Below the pieces are notes generated by a model. That model did not search any database, was not told where the DNA came from, and saw only the letters and a list, made by a program, of their open reading frames with translations. From contig CAYMGT010000005.1 in NCBI GenBank assembly GCA_964390115.1, positions 1 to 33,232 of the forward strand: DNA of 33,232 nucleotides, in the 5' to 3' direction. Positions 14,864 to 22,194 of the stretch are shown here, in pieces. Each line of letters opens with the position of its first letter. Position 1 is the stretch's first letter. This DNA is from JAIPJA01 sp964390115. GTDB lineage: Bacteria; Patescibacteriota; Patescibacteriia; Patescibacteriales; UBA12465. Made by a program: the position numbers and the translations under genes.

Positions 14864-16606
14864 ATGAGAAAATTAAACAAAGTCCAAATTTTCATTATCG
14901 TCTTTCTAAGCTTTCTCGCGGTTGGCTTTCTTATATACAGCAATTCATTTAATAATGAATTTTTTTGGGATGATGATGATTCTATTGTAAATAATACCTA
15001 TATTAAAGACATTAAATATTTTCCACGTTTTTTTTCTGAAAATTTAATTGCCGGTACAGGGCAAATTACTAATTATTGGCGACCGGTTCTTTTAATAAGT
15101 TTTTCTTTTGATTACCATTTGTTTGGACTATCTCCCATAGATTTCCATGTTCATAATACGCTCCTGCATATTTTATCTGCCTTTCTTATTTTTATTCTGC
15201 TATATAAGCTAAGCAAAGGTAATTTACTACTCTCCTACTTCCCTGCTTTAATTTTTTTAGTTCACCCTCTACAAACAGAGGCAATAACTTATATAGCCGG
15301 AAGAGCTGATCCGCTCTCAAGTGTTTTCTCATTAATTAGTTTAATTTTTTATTACTATTATAGGGAGAAGCTAAAAAATAAATATGTTTTTTGGTCTTTA
15401 ATTGCCTTTATATTAGCTCTACTGACAAAAGAGCAAGTAATTTTGTTACCGTTGTTAATCGCTAGTTTAGAGATATTTTTCTTTCTTTCTCGAAAAAATT
15501 GGAAAAATAGTTTAAAAAAATTATTACCTTTTTTCCTTATCTCTTTAGTTTATTTTATCTTAAGAATTACTATTTTAAATTTCAACGACATACTCTCTGG
15601 CTCTACTTATTTAGAAAGCTATAGCTCTAGCATAGGTACCAGGTTACTTACTTTTACATGGGTAATAAATAAATATTTTGCTCTATTATTTGCTCCATTT
15701 AATTTACATATGGCTTATGAGGTTGAGCCAGTTACAACAATTTTTTCTTGGTCAGTATTTTTATTTATTTGCTTAATTTCACTAATAGTAATCTTAGCCT
15801 ATAAGACATGGTCTAAAAATAAATTAATTACCTTTGGTTTTCTCTGGTCTTTTATAATTCTCCTGCCTAGAACAAATATTTTAAAGATTAATAGGCCCAT
15901 GTATGAACATTGGCTATATTTGCCAATAATGGGATTTTTTCTAGCTTTTTTTGGCTTAATTCTGCTTATGATCAATAGGGTTAAGGATAAAAATAGAAAA
16001 AAGACTTTAAAATATGTTTTTATTTCACTTATCATAATATTCTCTATATATTTAAGCTACCAGACAATAGAAAGAAATAGAGACTGGAGAGACCCCATTA
16101 CCTTTTATGAAAAAAATCTTAACTATACGCCCAATAGTTATATTCAAAGAAATAATTTAGGCATGGCTTATGCTAAGTCTTCCCGTCACGCTGAAGCTAT
16201 CACCGAGTATCAAAAAGCTATCTCTATTGCTGACATTTATCCACAGGTGCATTATAATTTAGCTAATAGCCTTGTAATTTTAAATAATCTTAAAGAAGCT
16301 GAATCCCAATATCTCATAAGTGTAGATATGAGCCCTGGATTTAGCCTCGCTTATCAAGGTTTATTAAACATATACCTTAGTCAAGGTGAAAAGAATAAAG
16401 CCTATTTACTTTTAGCTAAACTTAAATTAAATATCCCAGAGGCTAACTATAATCTTATCGCTTGGAAAACATATATATTTTTAGGTGACTACGATAAGTC
16501 TATAGAAAGCCTTGAAACTTTAAGTAATATTTATTCAGATAATTTAGAGTTAAGAAATACTTTAATTAAGCTAAAATTAGAAAATTCTTTAATAAAAAAG
16601 CGGTAA
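14864..16606 (+). CDS. TMTC-like multi-spanning membrane protein with C-terminal TPR repeats
   Basis: The N-terminal three quarters are a GT-C-like membrane domain. A first TM helix (about 8-26) is followed by the acidic loop motif FFWDDDDSI (33-41), then YWRPVLLISF, then about ten TM helices containing FLVHPLQTEAITYIAGRAD (132-149). That last motif is the signature of TMTC/DUF1736-type proteins, which in animals are O-mannosyltransferases using dolichol-phosphate mannose. Residues from about 425 form three or four tetratricopeptide repeats (NLGMAYAKSSRHAEAITEYQKA and following), expected outside the cytoplasm. A role in glycosylation of surface proteins is inference from family. The stop codon lies inside the terminator stem of the convergent gene. 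Confidence 0.8.
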   Translation: MRKLNKVQIFIIVFLSFLAVGFLIYSNSFNNEFFWDDDDSIVNNTYIKDIKYFPRFFSENLIAGTGQITNYWRPVLLISFSFDYHLFGLSPIDFHVHNTLLHILSAFLIFILLYKLSKGNLLLSYFPALIFLVHPLQTEAITYIAGRADPLSSVFSLISLIFYYYYREKLKNKYVFWSLIAFILALLTKEQVILLPLLIASLEIFFFLSRKNWKNSLKKLLPFFLISLVYFILRITILNFNDILSGSTYLESYSSSIGTRLLTFTWVINKYFALLFAPFNLHMAYEVEPVTTIFSWSVFLFICLISLIVILAYKTWSKNKLITFGFLWSFIILLPRTNILKINRPMYEHWLYLPIMGFFLAFFGLILLMINRVKDKNRKKTLKYVFISLIIIFSIYLSYQTIERNRDWRDPITFYEKNLNYTPNSYIQRNNLGMAYAKSSRHAEAITEYQKAISIADIYPQVHYNLANSLVILNNLKEAESQYLISVDMSPGFSLAYQGLLNIYLSQGEKNKAYLLLAKLKLNIPEANYNLIAWKTYIFLGDYDKSIESLETLSNIYSDNLELRNTLIKLKLENSLIKKR

Positions 16607-16622
16607 TTTTTTAAATTACCGC
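16594..16622 (-). terminator. Terminator of the GIN-domain gene, overlapping the TMTC-like stop codon
   Basis: GCGGTAATTT (16600-16609) and AAATTACCGC (16613-16622) form a perfect 10-bp stem with a 3-base loop; on the minus strand six U (16599-16594) follow. The plus-strand stop TAA (16604-16606) is inside the stem. On the plus strand no good U-tract follows. Confidence 0.85.
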
Positions 16623-16630
16623 ATATTGTT

Positions 16631-17287
16631 TTAATTATTTTTGATTTTAATTTTGGCCGCACCAGATTTTGATTTGCTTAGATCAACAACTGATCTAATT
16701 GTAATTTTTGACGCACCAGAAGCAGTCAAATCAGCTACTTCTACATCAACATCAACGCTAATTTTTGAGGCTCCGCTCGCACTTGCAGTTAAACGCTGAA
16801 TGTTTCCGGTTTCTATTTTTATTTTTCCAGAACCACTAGCACTTAAAGATGCATTTCCTTCCAAAGAAGCAACATTAATTCTTGAACATCCAGACACTTT
16901 TGCCTGTAAATAGCTTTTCAAAGATCCGCAATTTACATCTCCAGAAATATTCTTAATACTCAGCGAGGAGGTTTCAGGCATTGAAATTATCAGTTTCATT
17001 TTCTCATTATTATTACTGACAATAGAATTACTACCTTGAATGATAAAATTATTATTTCCGTACACGGTAATACTACTATTATCAGAATTTATTACATTAT
17101 TACCCGCTGATGAAATATTGACTACTCCATCTTCTTCAAAAATTTCTAGATTTTTTAAATCTTCTTTTGTGCCTGTAGCCGAAATACTAACGTTCTTTCC
17201 GCTATGAGTTGTTAGTGTTATATCTGAGTTTAAATTACTCAGAATAACTTCTGCGTTTATTGCATAATCTTTTTGAATAGTTTCCAT
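16631..17287 (-). CDS. GIN/DUF2807-type beta-repeat protein without signal peptide
   Basis: Resembles putative head GIN domains (DUF2807), which form right-handed beta structures in adhesin-like proteins. The 218 residues are rich in Ser, Asn, Ile and Val. The C-terminal half carries five near-identical repeats of S-G-[ACS]-[SGA]-[KR]-I-x-[IV]: SGCSRINV (132-139), SGSGKIKI (151-158), SGASKISV (171-178), SGASKITI (190-197) and SGAAKIKI (208-215), 18-20 residues apart, as in a beta solenoid. It begins METIQKDY with no signal peptide or lipobox. A consensus promoter and strong terminator make it a single-gene unit with probably high expression. Function unknown. Confidence 0.75.
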   Translation of the reverse strand: METIQKDYAINAEVILSNLNSDITLTTHSGKNVSISATGTKEDLKNLEIFEEDGVVNISSAGNNVINSDNSSITVYGNNNFIIQGSNSIVSNNNEKMKLIISMPETSSLSIKNISGDVNCGSLKSYLQAKVSGCSRINVASLEGNASLSASGSGKIKIETGNIQRLTASASGASKISVDVDVEVADLTASGASKITIRSVVDLSKSKSGAAKIKIKNN

Positions 17288-17300
17288 GTATTTGTTTTTT

Positions 17301-17331
17301 AAAGATCTTTTATCATCAAATACCCTGATGA
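17301..17331 (-). promoter_or_regulatory. 5' leader structures of the GIN-domain gene
   Basis: The 72-base leader contains the stem TCATCA/TGATGA (17313-17318 and 17326-17331, 7-base loop) and the perfect 10-bp palindrome AAAGATCTTT (17301-17310), 13 bases before the start codon. Either could stabilise the RNA or bind a protein. Confidence 0.35.
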
Positions 17332-17366
17332 CTTAGGTTTAAATAAATTATTATTTTCTTAATTAT

Positions 17367-17395
17367 ATTATAGCATATTTCTATATATTTGTCAA
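17367..17395 (-). promoter_or_regulatory. Full-consensus extended -10 promoter of the GIN-domain gene
   Basis: TTGACA (17390-17395), 17-base spacer, TGC plus TATAAT (17367-17372) on the minus strand. Both hexamers are perfect and the -10 is extended. Confidence 0.85.
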
Positions 17396-17500
17396 ACATT
17401 ATTTAGATTTACTAGATTTTTTCTTCTTTTCAATAAAATTTTTCTAATTATAGTATATTTAAATTATGTTATAAATAAATATCTAACGTTAATAAATAAT

Positions 17501-18007
17501 CTAAAACTTTCTACTATCATAAGCCCAGTGAAGAAGTGCTTGCCTCTGTTTAGGGCGACAATTTAAATCTCTGTAGTTACAGTTTTTTACCACCGCCATC
17601 TTATGTCTTACAATAGCTTTCCAGCGTTTAATTTGTCTTTTATCTTCAACTTCTAGTCTTCTACCAAAATAGTAACGACAATACCATTGAAACCAGCCCC
17701 TGGGATCATCTCTATATATCCAACCCTTGTCTCGCCACAACTTAAGACTTGAACTAGCTGAAACTTTAAAAAAATTTAACTGAGGATCACTTTTTAGTGA
17801 GTTTAATTTGGCTTTTTTAAACCAGTTAACTGGAAATTCTTTTTGACAGTCAGTCATATACTTCCCTTCAAATACTCCTAATTCTAACATTTCCTTCGGA
17901 CTAAGCTCTGGTTTAAAATCAGAATCAAAATTTCTACCAATTAAAGTACTTAGCTTGTAATTATAGTTTTTTTGCATTTTGTCGTTAACTCTTATTATCC
18001 TACTCAT
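17501..18007 (-). CDS. Conserved unknown protein, aromatic- and arginine-rich
   Basis: I recognise the sequence pattern as one recurring in Patescibacteria and some other genomes, but no function is known to me. In 168 residues the second half holds the striking block DDPRGWFQWYCRYYFGRR (100-117), then RQIKRWKAIVRHK (124-136) and CRPKQRQALLHWAYDSRK (150-167). The dense Trp, Tyr, Arg and spaced Cys/His residues suggest nucleic-acid binding; this is inference. The start lies 4 bases after the YgjP-like gene, so the two are surely cotranscribed. The first ten residues, MSRIIRVNDK, resemble that gene's start MNNIIKVNDK. No Shine-Dalgarno. Confidence 0.8.
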   Translation of the reverse strand: MSRIIRVNDKMQKNYNYKLSTLIGRNFDSDFKPELSPKEMLELGVFEGKYMTDCQKEFPVNWFKKAKLNSLKSDPQLNFFKVSASSSLKLWRDKGWIYRDDPRGWFQWYCRYYFGRRLEVEDKRQIKRWKAIVRHKMAVVKNCNYRDLNCRPKQRQALLHWAYDSRKF

Positions 18008-18011
18008 ATTA

Positions 18012-18566
18012 TTAATCCAAATTAAAATTACTTTTTAATTCCTTCCGTAGTTGCTTGTAATCAGGTAAAATTGTTGAAACTAAAAACCAAAAATTTTTTG
18101 AGTGATTATGTTCTTGTAAATGACAAAGCTCATGGACTATAATATAGTCGCAAAGTTGTAAAGGCAAATTATATAAGCGGTAGTTAAAATTTAAATTGCC
18201 CTCTCTGGAACAGCTACCCCATCGAGTTTTTTGATCTCTAATACTCACTTTATTGTATTTTAAATTTAATTTTTGACTATAGATACTTAATCTATCTAAT
18301 ATTAACTTTCTGGCTTTCTCTTTAGTTTCTAAATAATCCTTTCTTTTCGTAAAAATATCCTTTTGTTTATTTAAAATGTTTGGGTCTATTTTTTTTAAGC
18401 TAAGAATGATAAATTTTTCAATTTTTTTTAAACTCAAACCTCTCTTGGGTGCACTTACACTAATCTCTCCATTGGAATAAACTTTTAATTGTATTTTGAG
18501 TGAATTTCGTCGGCGCACTAAGCGATAACGATAATCTTTATCATTAACTTTAATAATATTGTTCAT
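18012..18566 (-). CDS. YgjP/DUF45-like zinc metallohydrolase
   Basis: Member of the YgjP (DUF45, WLM-like metallopeptidase fold) family. The 184 residues include a beta-rich N-terminus with VRRRNSLKIQLKV and ISVSAP. The family signature KTRWGSCS (113-120) follows, then the zinc site VHELCHLQEHNHSKNFW with His145, Glu146, His149 and a probable third ligand at His153 or His155. E. coli YgjP has been described as a UTP pyrophosphatase, but substrates for most members are unknown. It is upstream of, and nearly contiguous with, the unknown 168-residue gene. It probably starts the operon from the promoter at 18605-18633. Confidence 0.88.
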   Translation of the reverse strand: MNNIIKVNDKDYRYRLVRRRNSLKIQLKVYSNGEISVSAPKRGLSLKKIEKFIILSLKKIDPNILNKQKDIFTKRKDYLETKEKARKLILDRLSIYSQKLNLKYNKVSIRDQKTRWGSCSREGNLNFNYRLYNLPLQLCDYIIVHELCHLQEHNHSKNFWFLVSTILPDYKQLRKELKSNFNLD

Positions 18567-18604
18567 AAATAATATAATTCATAATTTAATTTCTACTTAC
18601 TTTC

Positions 18605-18633
18605 ATAATACTAGTAAACAAGTTATAATACAA
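18605..18633 (-). promoter_or_regulatory. Probable promoter of the YgjP-like gene
   Basis: TTGTAT (18628-18633), 17-base spacer, TATTAT (18605-18610) on the minus strand. A plus-strand TATAAT at 18624-18629 overlaps it and could serve the divergent IMPDH-family gene. Confidence 0.35.
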
Positions 18634-18688
18634 AAGGCTTAATTATATTATAATTTTAACATAAAAAATTAATAAATAATAAAAAAAC

Positions 18689-19732
18689 ATGGCTAGAATA
18701 ATCAATAAGGGCTATTCTTACGATGATGTTTTAATAGTTCCTAAATACAACAAAATTGCTTCTAGGCGAGAGGTAAGTTTTAAAACTAAAGTAACAAAAA
18801 ATCATTATATAGATATACCATTAGTGGTAGCCAATATGGATACTGTTTGTGAAAGTGAAATGGCTATTGCTATTGGCAGACTAGGGGGATTAGGAATTAT
18901 TCATCGCTTTCTAACTATAGATAAAGAAGCTCAAGAAGTTGCTAAGGTAAAAAAAGCTAAATTACTAACCGCTGCGGCCATTGGCGTTAAAGATTTTAAG
19001 GAGAGATCTAAAGCTTTAATAAATTCCGGAGTAGATATTTTAGTTTTAGATGTAGCTCATGGTCATTCTAAACGAACCGGTAAAACCCTAGATTACTTAA
19101 AGGCTAATTATCCTAAAATTGATATAATAGTGGGAAATATTGCCACTAAAGATGCCGCTGAGTATTTTATTAATAAAAAAGCTGATGCTATAAAGGTTGG
19201 TGTCGGCCCTGGAGCAATGTGTACTACTCGTATTATGACTGGAGCAGGTGTAGCTCAAATTACCGCTATTATAGATGCTTACGAGGCTTCTCAAGGAAGA
19301 GTTCCTATTTGCGCAGATGGTGGTATTAAACAGCCAGGTGACGTGGTTAAAGCTATTGGAGCGGGTGCTGATACAGTTATGATGGGCACTATTTTTTCAG
19401 GAACCAAAGAATCTCCGGGAAAAATTATTATAAGAGATGATAAGAAATATAAAGAACACCGAGGTATGGCTAGTTATTTAGCTACAATAAAAAAGTTAAA
19501 ACTGGATGGTCAAAAAATAAATGAAGATGTGCATGTAGAAGGAGAAATGACTTTATCACCTTATGTTGGTTCAGTTAGTAAAATTGTAAATAAATTCTTA
19601 GGTGGCTTAGCTTCTGGCATGACTTATACAGGCTCTAAGAATATTGAATCACTAAAGGGTAAAGCTGATTTTACAGAAATAACTAACGCAGGTTACAATG
19701 AAAGCGTCGCCTTTGGAGCTAAAAAAAATTAA
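18689..19732 (+). CDS. IMP dehydrogenase / GMP reductase family enzyme without CBS domains
   Basis: A TIM-barrel purine enzyme that either oxidises IMP to XMP with NAD+ or reduces GMP to IMP. Motifs: YSYDDVLIVP at the start, NMDTVCE (49-55), GRLGGLGIIHRF (63-74), LDVAHGHS (120-127), the catalytic loop VGVGPGAMCTTR with Cys178, CADGG, and GGLASGMTYTGSKNI near the end. At 347 residues it has no CBS-domain insertion and equals GMP reductase in length, yet the GGL.SGM.Y.G ending is closer to IMP dehydrogenase. The Arg-Tyr flap pair of classical IMPDH is not apparent. I leave the reaction open between the two. It is followed after 10 bases by a small membrane protein. Confidence 0.85.
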   Translation: MARIINKGYSYDDVLIVPKYNKIASRREVSFKTKVTKNHYIDIPLVVANMDTVCESEMAIAIGRLGGLGIIHRFLTIDKEAQEVAKVKKAKLLTAAAIGVKDFKERSKALINSGVDILVLDVAHGHSKRTGKTLDYLKANYPKIDIIVGNIATKDAAEYFINKKADAIKVGVGPGAMCTTRIMTGAGVAQITAIIDAYEASQGRVPICADGGIKQPGDVVKAIGAGADTVMMGTIFSGTKESPGKIIIRDDKKYKEHRGMASYLATIKKLKLDGQKINEDVHVEGEMTLSPYVGSVSKIVNKFLGGLASGMTYTGSKNIESLKGKADFTEITNAGYNESVAFGAKKN

Positions 19733-19742
19733 TAACTAAAAT

Positions 19743-20138
19743 ATGCCTAAATTAAACCATAAACTATACCGCACCTTACTTTTTGTTATAGGAATTATAG
19801 CTACTATTGCTTATAGAATAATTATTGTTTTAAACTACTACAGTCCCATCGCTGTGCAAATAGCTTGGTATATAGGAACTATTGGTTTTGTTTGGTATTT
19901 TATACACCGCTACAAAGTAGAAAATAAAAGAGACCACCTAATTGAAAACTTGGGTTTAGCTAAAAAAATAGCTAATAAACAAGAATTAAAAGATAAAGAA
20001 AGAGAGGCTCTGGTTTACATACTTAAAGGACTTAAAACCAGTTTAGCTAAATGGAACTATATTGCTATATTCTTACTATCTGTCCTAGCTTTAGCTTATG
20101 GCGTATATACTGACTTATTGCTTACATTAACGAAATAA
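19743..20138 (+). CDS. Small membrane protein, three TM helices, unknown
   Basis: A 131-residue protein with hydrophobic segments at about 9-30, 36-54 and 106-126. A charged cytosolic-type loop (KVENKRDHLIENL ... KDKEREALVYILKGLKTSL) lies between the second and third. I do not recognise a characterised family. It begins 10 bases after the IMPDH-family gene, so it shares its transcript; no functional link to purine metabolism is evident. No signal peptide cleavage site. Confidence 0.7.
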   Translation: MPKLNHKLYRTLLFVIGIIATIAYRIIIVLNYYSPIAVQIAWYIGTIGFVWYFIHRYKVENKRDHLIENLGLAKKIANKQELKDKEREALVYILKGLKTSLAKWNYIAIFLLSVLALAYGVYTDLLLTLTK

Positions 20139-20176
20139 AAGAATTAAATTCAAACCTAGAAAAAATAAGAAACAAA

Positions 20177-20205
20177 TTGACAAAAAATATTATAAAAGCT
20201 ATTGT
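20177..20205 (+). promoter_or_regulatory. Possible promoter of the 20252 gene
   Basis: TTGACA (20177-20182), 17-base spacer, TATTGT (20200-20205), 46 bases before the ATG. The -10 is weak. Confidence 0.4.
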
Positions 20206-20251
20206 TTTTTTAGTATAAAATAATTTTATTGATCATTTAAAAATATATACC

Positions 20252-20689
20252 ATGAAACAAGCAGATGATAAATATTTTATTTATTTTCCAGAATTCTTTA
20301 ATCGAAAACCATGGGGAATTGAAGTTTATGCTTCCACTTCAGTCCAAATTATGGAGATACTTAAAGGTATTAATATAATTTTTATTAACAACAATAACTT
20401 AGAACTGATTAAACAAGAAGCTTTTAAAGATTGGGAGAAAATAGCAAACCTAGAAATTGAAACTCACCTAAAACAAACTTGTCTTAATATTGCCCGATCT
20501 TTAAAACATAAAAAACCGGTAAAACCAAAAATAAAAATATTATTTAAAGAGGGTGAACCCGGAACATGTGAGATATCCGATGATGAAAAAATTTTAACAA
20601 TTTATATATCGGGCATCAAACCACCTCCACCTGAAGAAGAAACGATTTGGTTTTTTCCGTCTGATGTTTTTGAGAAAGCTTATAGCTAA
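20252..20689 (+). CDS. Unknown small soluble protein
   Basis: A 145-residue protein I do not recognise. It lacks a signal peptide or TM segment. Features are a possible beta strand start (KYFIYFPEFF), a charged middle, the proline run SGIKPPPPEEET, and an aromatic end WFFPSDVFEKAY. Coding status is supported by a candidate promoter, a following terminator (20700-20729), and a composition like that of the neighbours. It converges on alkD. Confidence 0.65.
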   Translation: MKQADDKYFIYFPEFFNRKPWGIEVYASTSVQIMEILKGINIIFINNNNLELIKQEAFKDWEKIANLEIETHLKQTCLNIARSLKHKKPVKPKIKILFKEGEPGTCEISDDEKILTIYISGIKPPPPEEETIWFFPSDVFEKAYS

Positions 20690-20699
20690 CAGATCACTT

Positions 20700-20729
20700 A
20701 AAACCTTGATATTAAATTAGGGTTTTTTT
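20700..20729 (+). terminator. Terminator of the 20252 gene
   Basis: AAAACC (20700-20705) pairs with GGTTTT (20721-20726), extended by a T-G and a T-A pair; seven T follow the G's (20723-20729). It overlaps the stop codon of the convergent alkD (20712-20714). Confidence 0.6.
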
Positions 20730-21437
20730 ATTTAAATATAATTTTCTTTTACTAGGAGTAAACTTTTCAATAGCGTACCTAAGCATTGTTCTCGGCATTA
20801 TCTGATAGTATTTATTTAAAAATTCTTCTTCAATTTTTTGTCCTAAATTGTTACCTACCTCTCTTAACATCCAACCAACGGCTTTATGTATTAAATCTTG
20901 GTCATCATCTAATAATATTTCCGCTAGTTGAAAAGACTGTTTATACTCCCCTCGTTTAATAAAATAAAATGTGGAAATTATAGCTATACGTCTAGACCAC
21001 AAATTCTTAGATTTAGCTAATTTAAATAAAATTTTTAAATTTTCACGATGATTAAATGTATAAGCACCTAATATTTTAGGGGCACTGAGATCAACTAAAT
21101 CCCAGTTATTTACATATTTAATATTTTTTAAATAAAAATTATATATTATTTCTTTTTCTTTTTCGGTTTTAGAATTTTCAAACTTAAAAATTAAAACTAA
21201 AAGTGCACTAAAGCGATATTCGTGAATTGGGCTAGAAATAAATTGAGCAACTTCCCTGAAACTTATCGTCTTAAAATATTTTTTAACAACTTCCCTCTGT
21301 TGAGGTACCCGAACACCAATAAATATGTCTCCTTCGGCATATTGACCTTTTTCAGTTTTAAAAAAACTCTGCAGAAGGTTAACATCTGATTTCTTAGATA
21401 AATTATTTAAATCTTTTTTTATAGCTTCAATAATCAT
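20712..21437 (-). CDS. alkD: DNA alkylation repair glycosylase AlkD-like
   Basis: HEAT-repeat DNA glycosylase that removes bulky or cationic N3/N7-alkylpurines. The 241 residues contain the family start GVRVPQQREVVKKY (41-54). The active-site region NWDLVDLSAP (111-120) holds Trp112 and Asp113, WSRRIAI (147-153) holds the conserved Arg, and HKAVGWMLREVG (184-195) holds Trp189. These correspond to the Trp, Asp, Arg and Trp residues used by Bacillus AlkD. Length is normal. It follows the Ham1-like pyrophosphatase by 12 bases, an understandable pairing of DNA repair and nucleotide-pool cleaning. Confidence 0.9.
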   Translation of the reverse strand: MIIEAIKKDLNNLSKKSDVNLLQSFFKTEKGQYAEGDIFIGVRVPQQREVVKKYFKTISFREVAQFISSPIHEYRFSALLVLIFKFENSKTEKEKEIIYNFYLKNIKYVNNWDLVDLSAPKILGAYTFNHRENLKILFKLAKSKNLWSRRIAIISTFYFIKRGEYKQSFQLAEILLDDDQDLIHKAVGWMLREVGNNLGQKIEEEFLNKYYQIMPRTMLRYAIEKFTPSKRKLYLNKKTLI

Positions 21438-21449
21438 AAATTATGTATA

Positions 21450-22061
21450 TTATAAAATATTAAAATAATCTTTAACAAATTTTTGTAAAGATAATCCTAT
21501 ATCATCTTTCCAAAGAGCATGTAACTCAGATTTATTCATATCTGATATATGTTTTTTTGATTTTGGATCTATTTGCAGAGACTCCAACGGATATCCTACA
21601 ATAATATTATTACCCCTGCTATTGGTAAAAATTCTATTTAATTTTATAGTATGTTCCTTTATTTCTCTATTGGGACTAGCTATACAAATAGCAAATTCCC
21701 AGCATCCTTCAATATTATTACCTAATTTTGTTATTAGATCCTGATAATATTCTAATAATTCATTATTGCTACTATCTACTACCTTGTCTACTCTCTTTAC
21801 ATGAACACCTGGTTGATATTTTTTTTCTAAATTATTAAAGTAAAGAGCGTTATCAGTTGATAAAACGGTTTTATTTAAATATTCTGAATATTTCTTAGCT
21901 TTTTTTCTAGCATTTTCCTGTGCAGTATTTCCATTTTCAATTATATTTACATTAGTATTAATGGGTAATCCGAAAATATCAATATTTAAATATTCCAAAA
22001 CACTTTTAATTTGACTGATCTTAGTTTGATTTTTTGTTCCAATAATTAATTCATGTTTCAT
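21450..22061 (-). CDS. Ham1/RdgB-like non-canonical purine NTP pyrophosphatase, divergent
   Basis: This family hydrolyses ITP, dITP and XTP to monophosphates, keeping deaminated purines out of nucleic acids. The N-terminus IIGTKNQTKISQIKSVL matches the T.N..K..E opening. ENGNTAQENARKKAKKY (42-58) corresponds to E.G.TF.ENA..KA, and LSTDNALYFNNL (67-78) to the catalytic .DDSGL region with Asp70 kept. PGVHVKR (84-90) matches PG..S.R. The usual SDDSGL is altered to STDNAL, and the C-terminal part is unusual, so specificity may differ. At 203 residues it is of family size. Cotranscribed with alkD. Confidence 0.75.
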   Translation of the reverse strand: MKHELIIGTKNQTKISQIKSVLEYLNIDIFGLPINTNVNIIENGNTAQENARKKAKKYSEYLNKTVLSTDNALYFNNLEKKYQPGVHVKRVDKVVDSSNNELLEYYQDLITKLGNNIEGCWEFAICIASPNREIKEHTIKLNRIFTNSRGNNIIVGYPLESLQIDPKSKKHISDMNKSELHALWKDDIGLSLQKFVKDYFNIL

Positions 22062-22123
22062 ATTATTAATTTAGCATATTTTTAATTTTTTTTTAAATTC
22101 AAAACGAATACCAAGATATACCC

Positions 22124-22152
22124 TTGACAAAAATCTTTCTTGTTGTTAAAAT
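22124..22152 (+). promoter_or_regulatory. Promoter of the 22195 secreted-protein gene
   Basis: TTGACA (22124-22129), 17-base spacer, TAAAAT (22147-22152), 42 bases before the start codon. Confidence 0.65.
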
Positions 22153-22194
22153 AATTTATTAATTAAATACATAAAAAATAAAATTAAAAAACAT

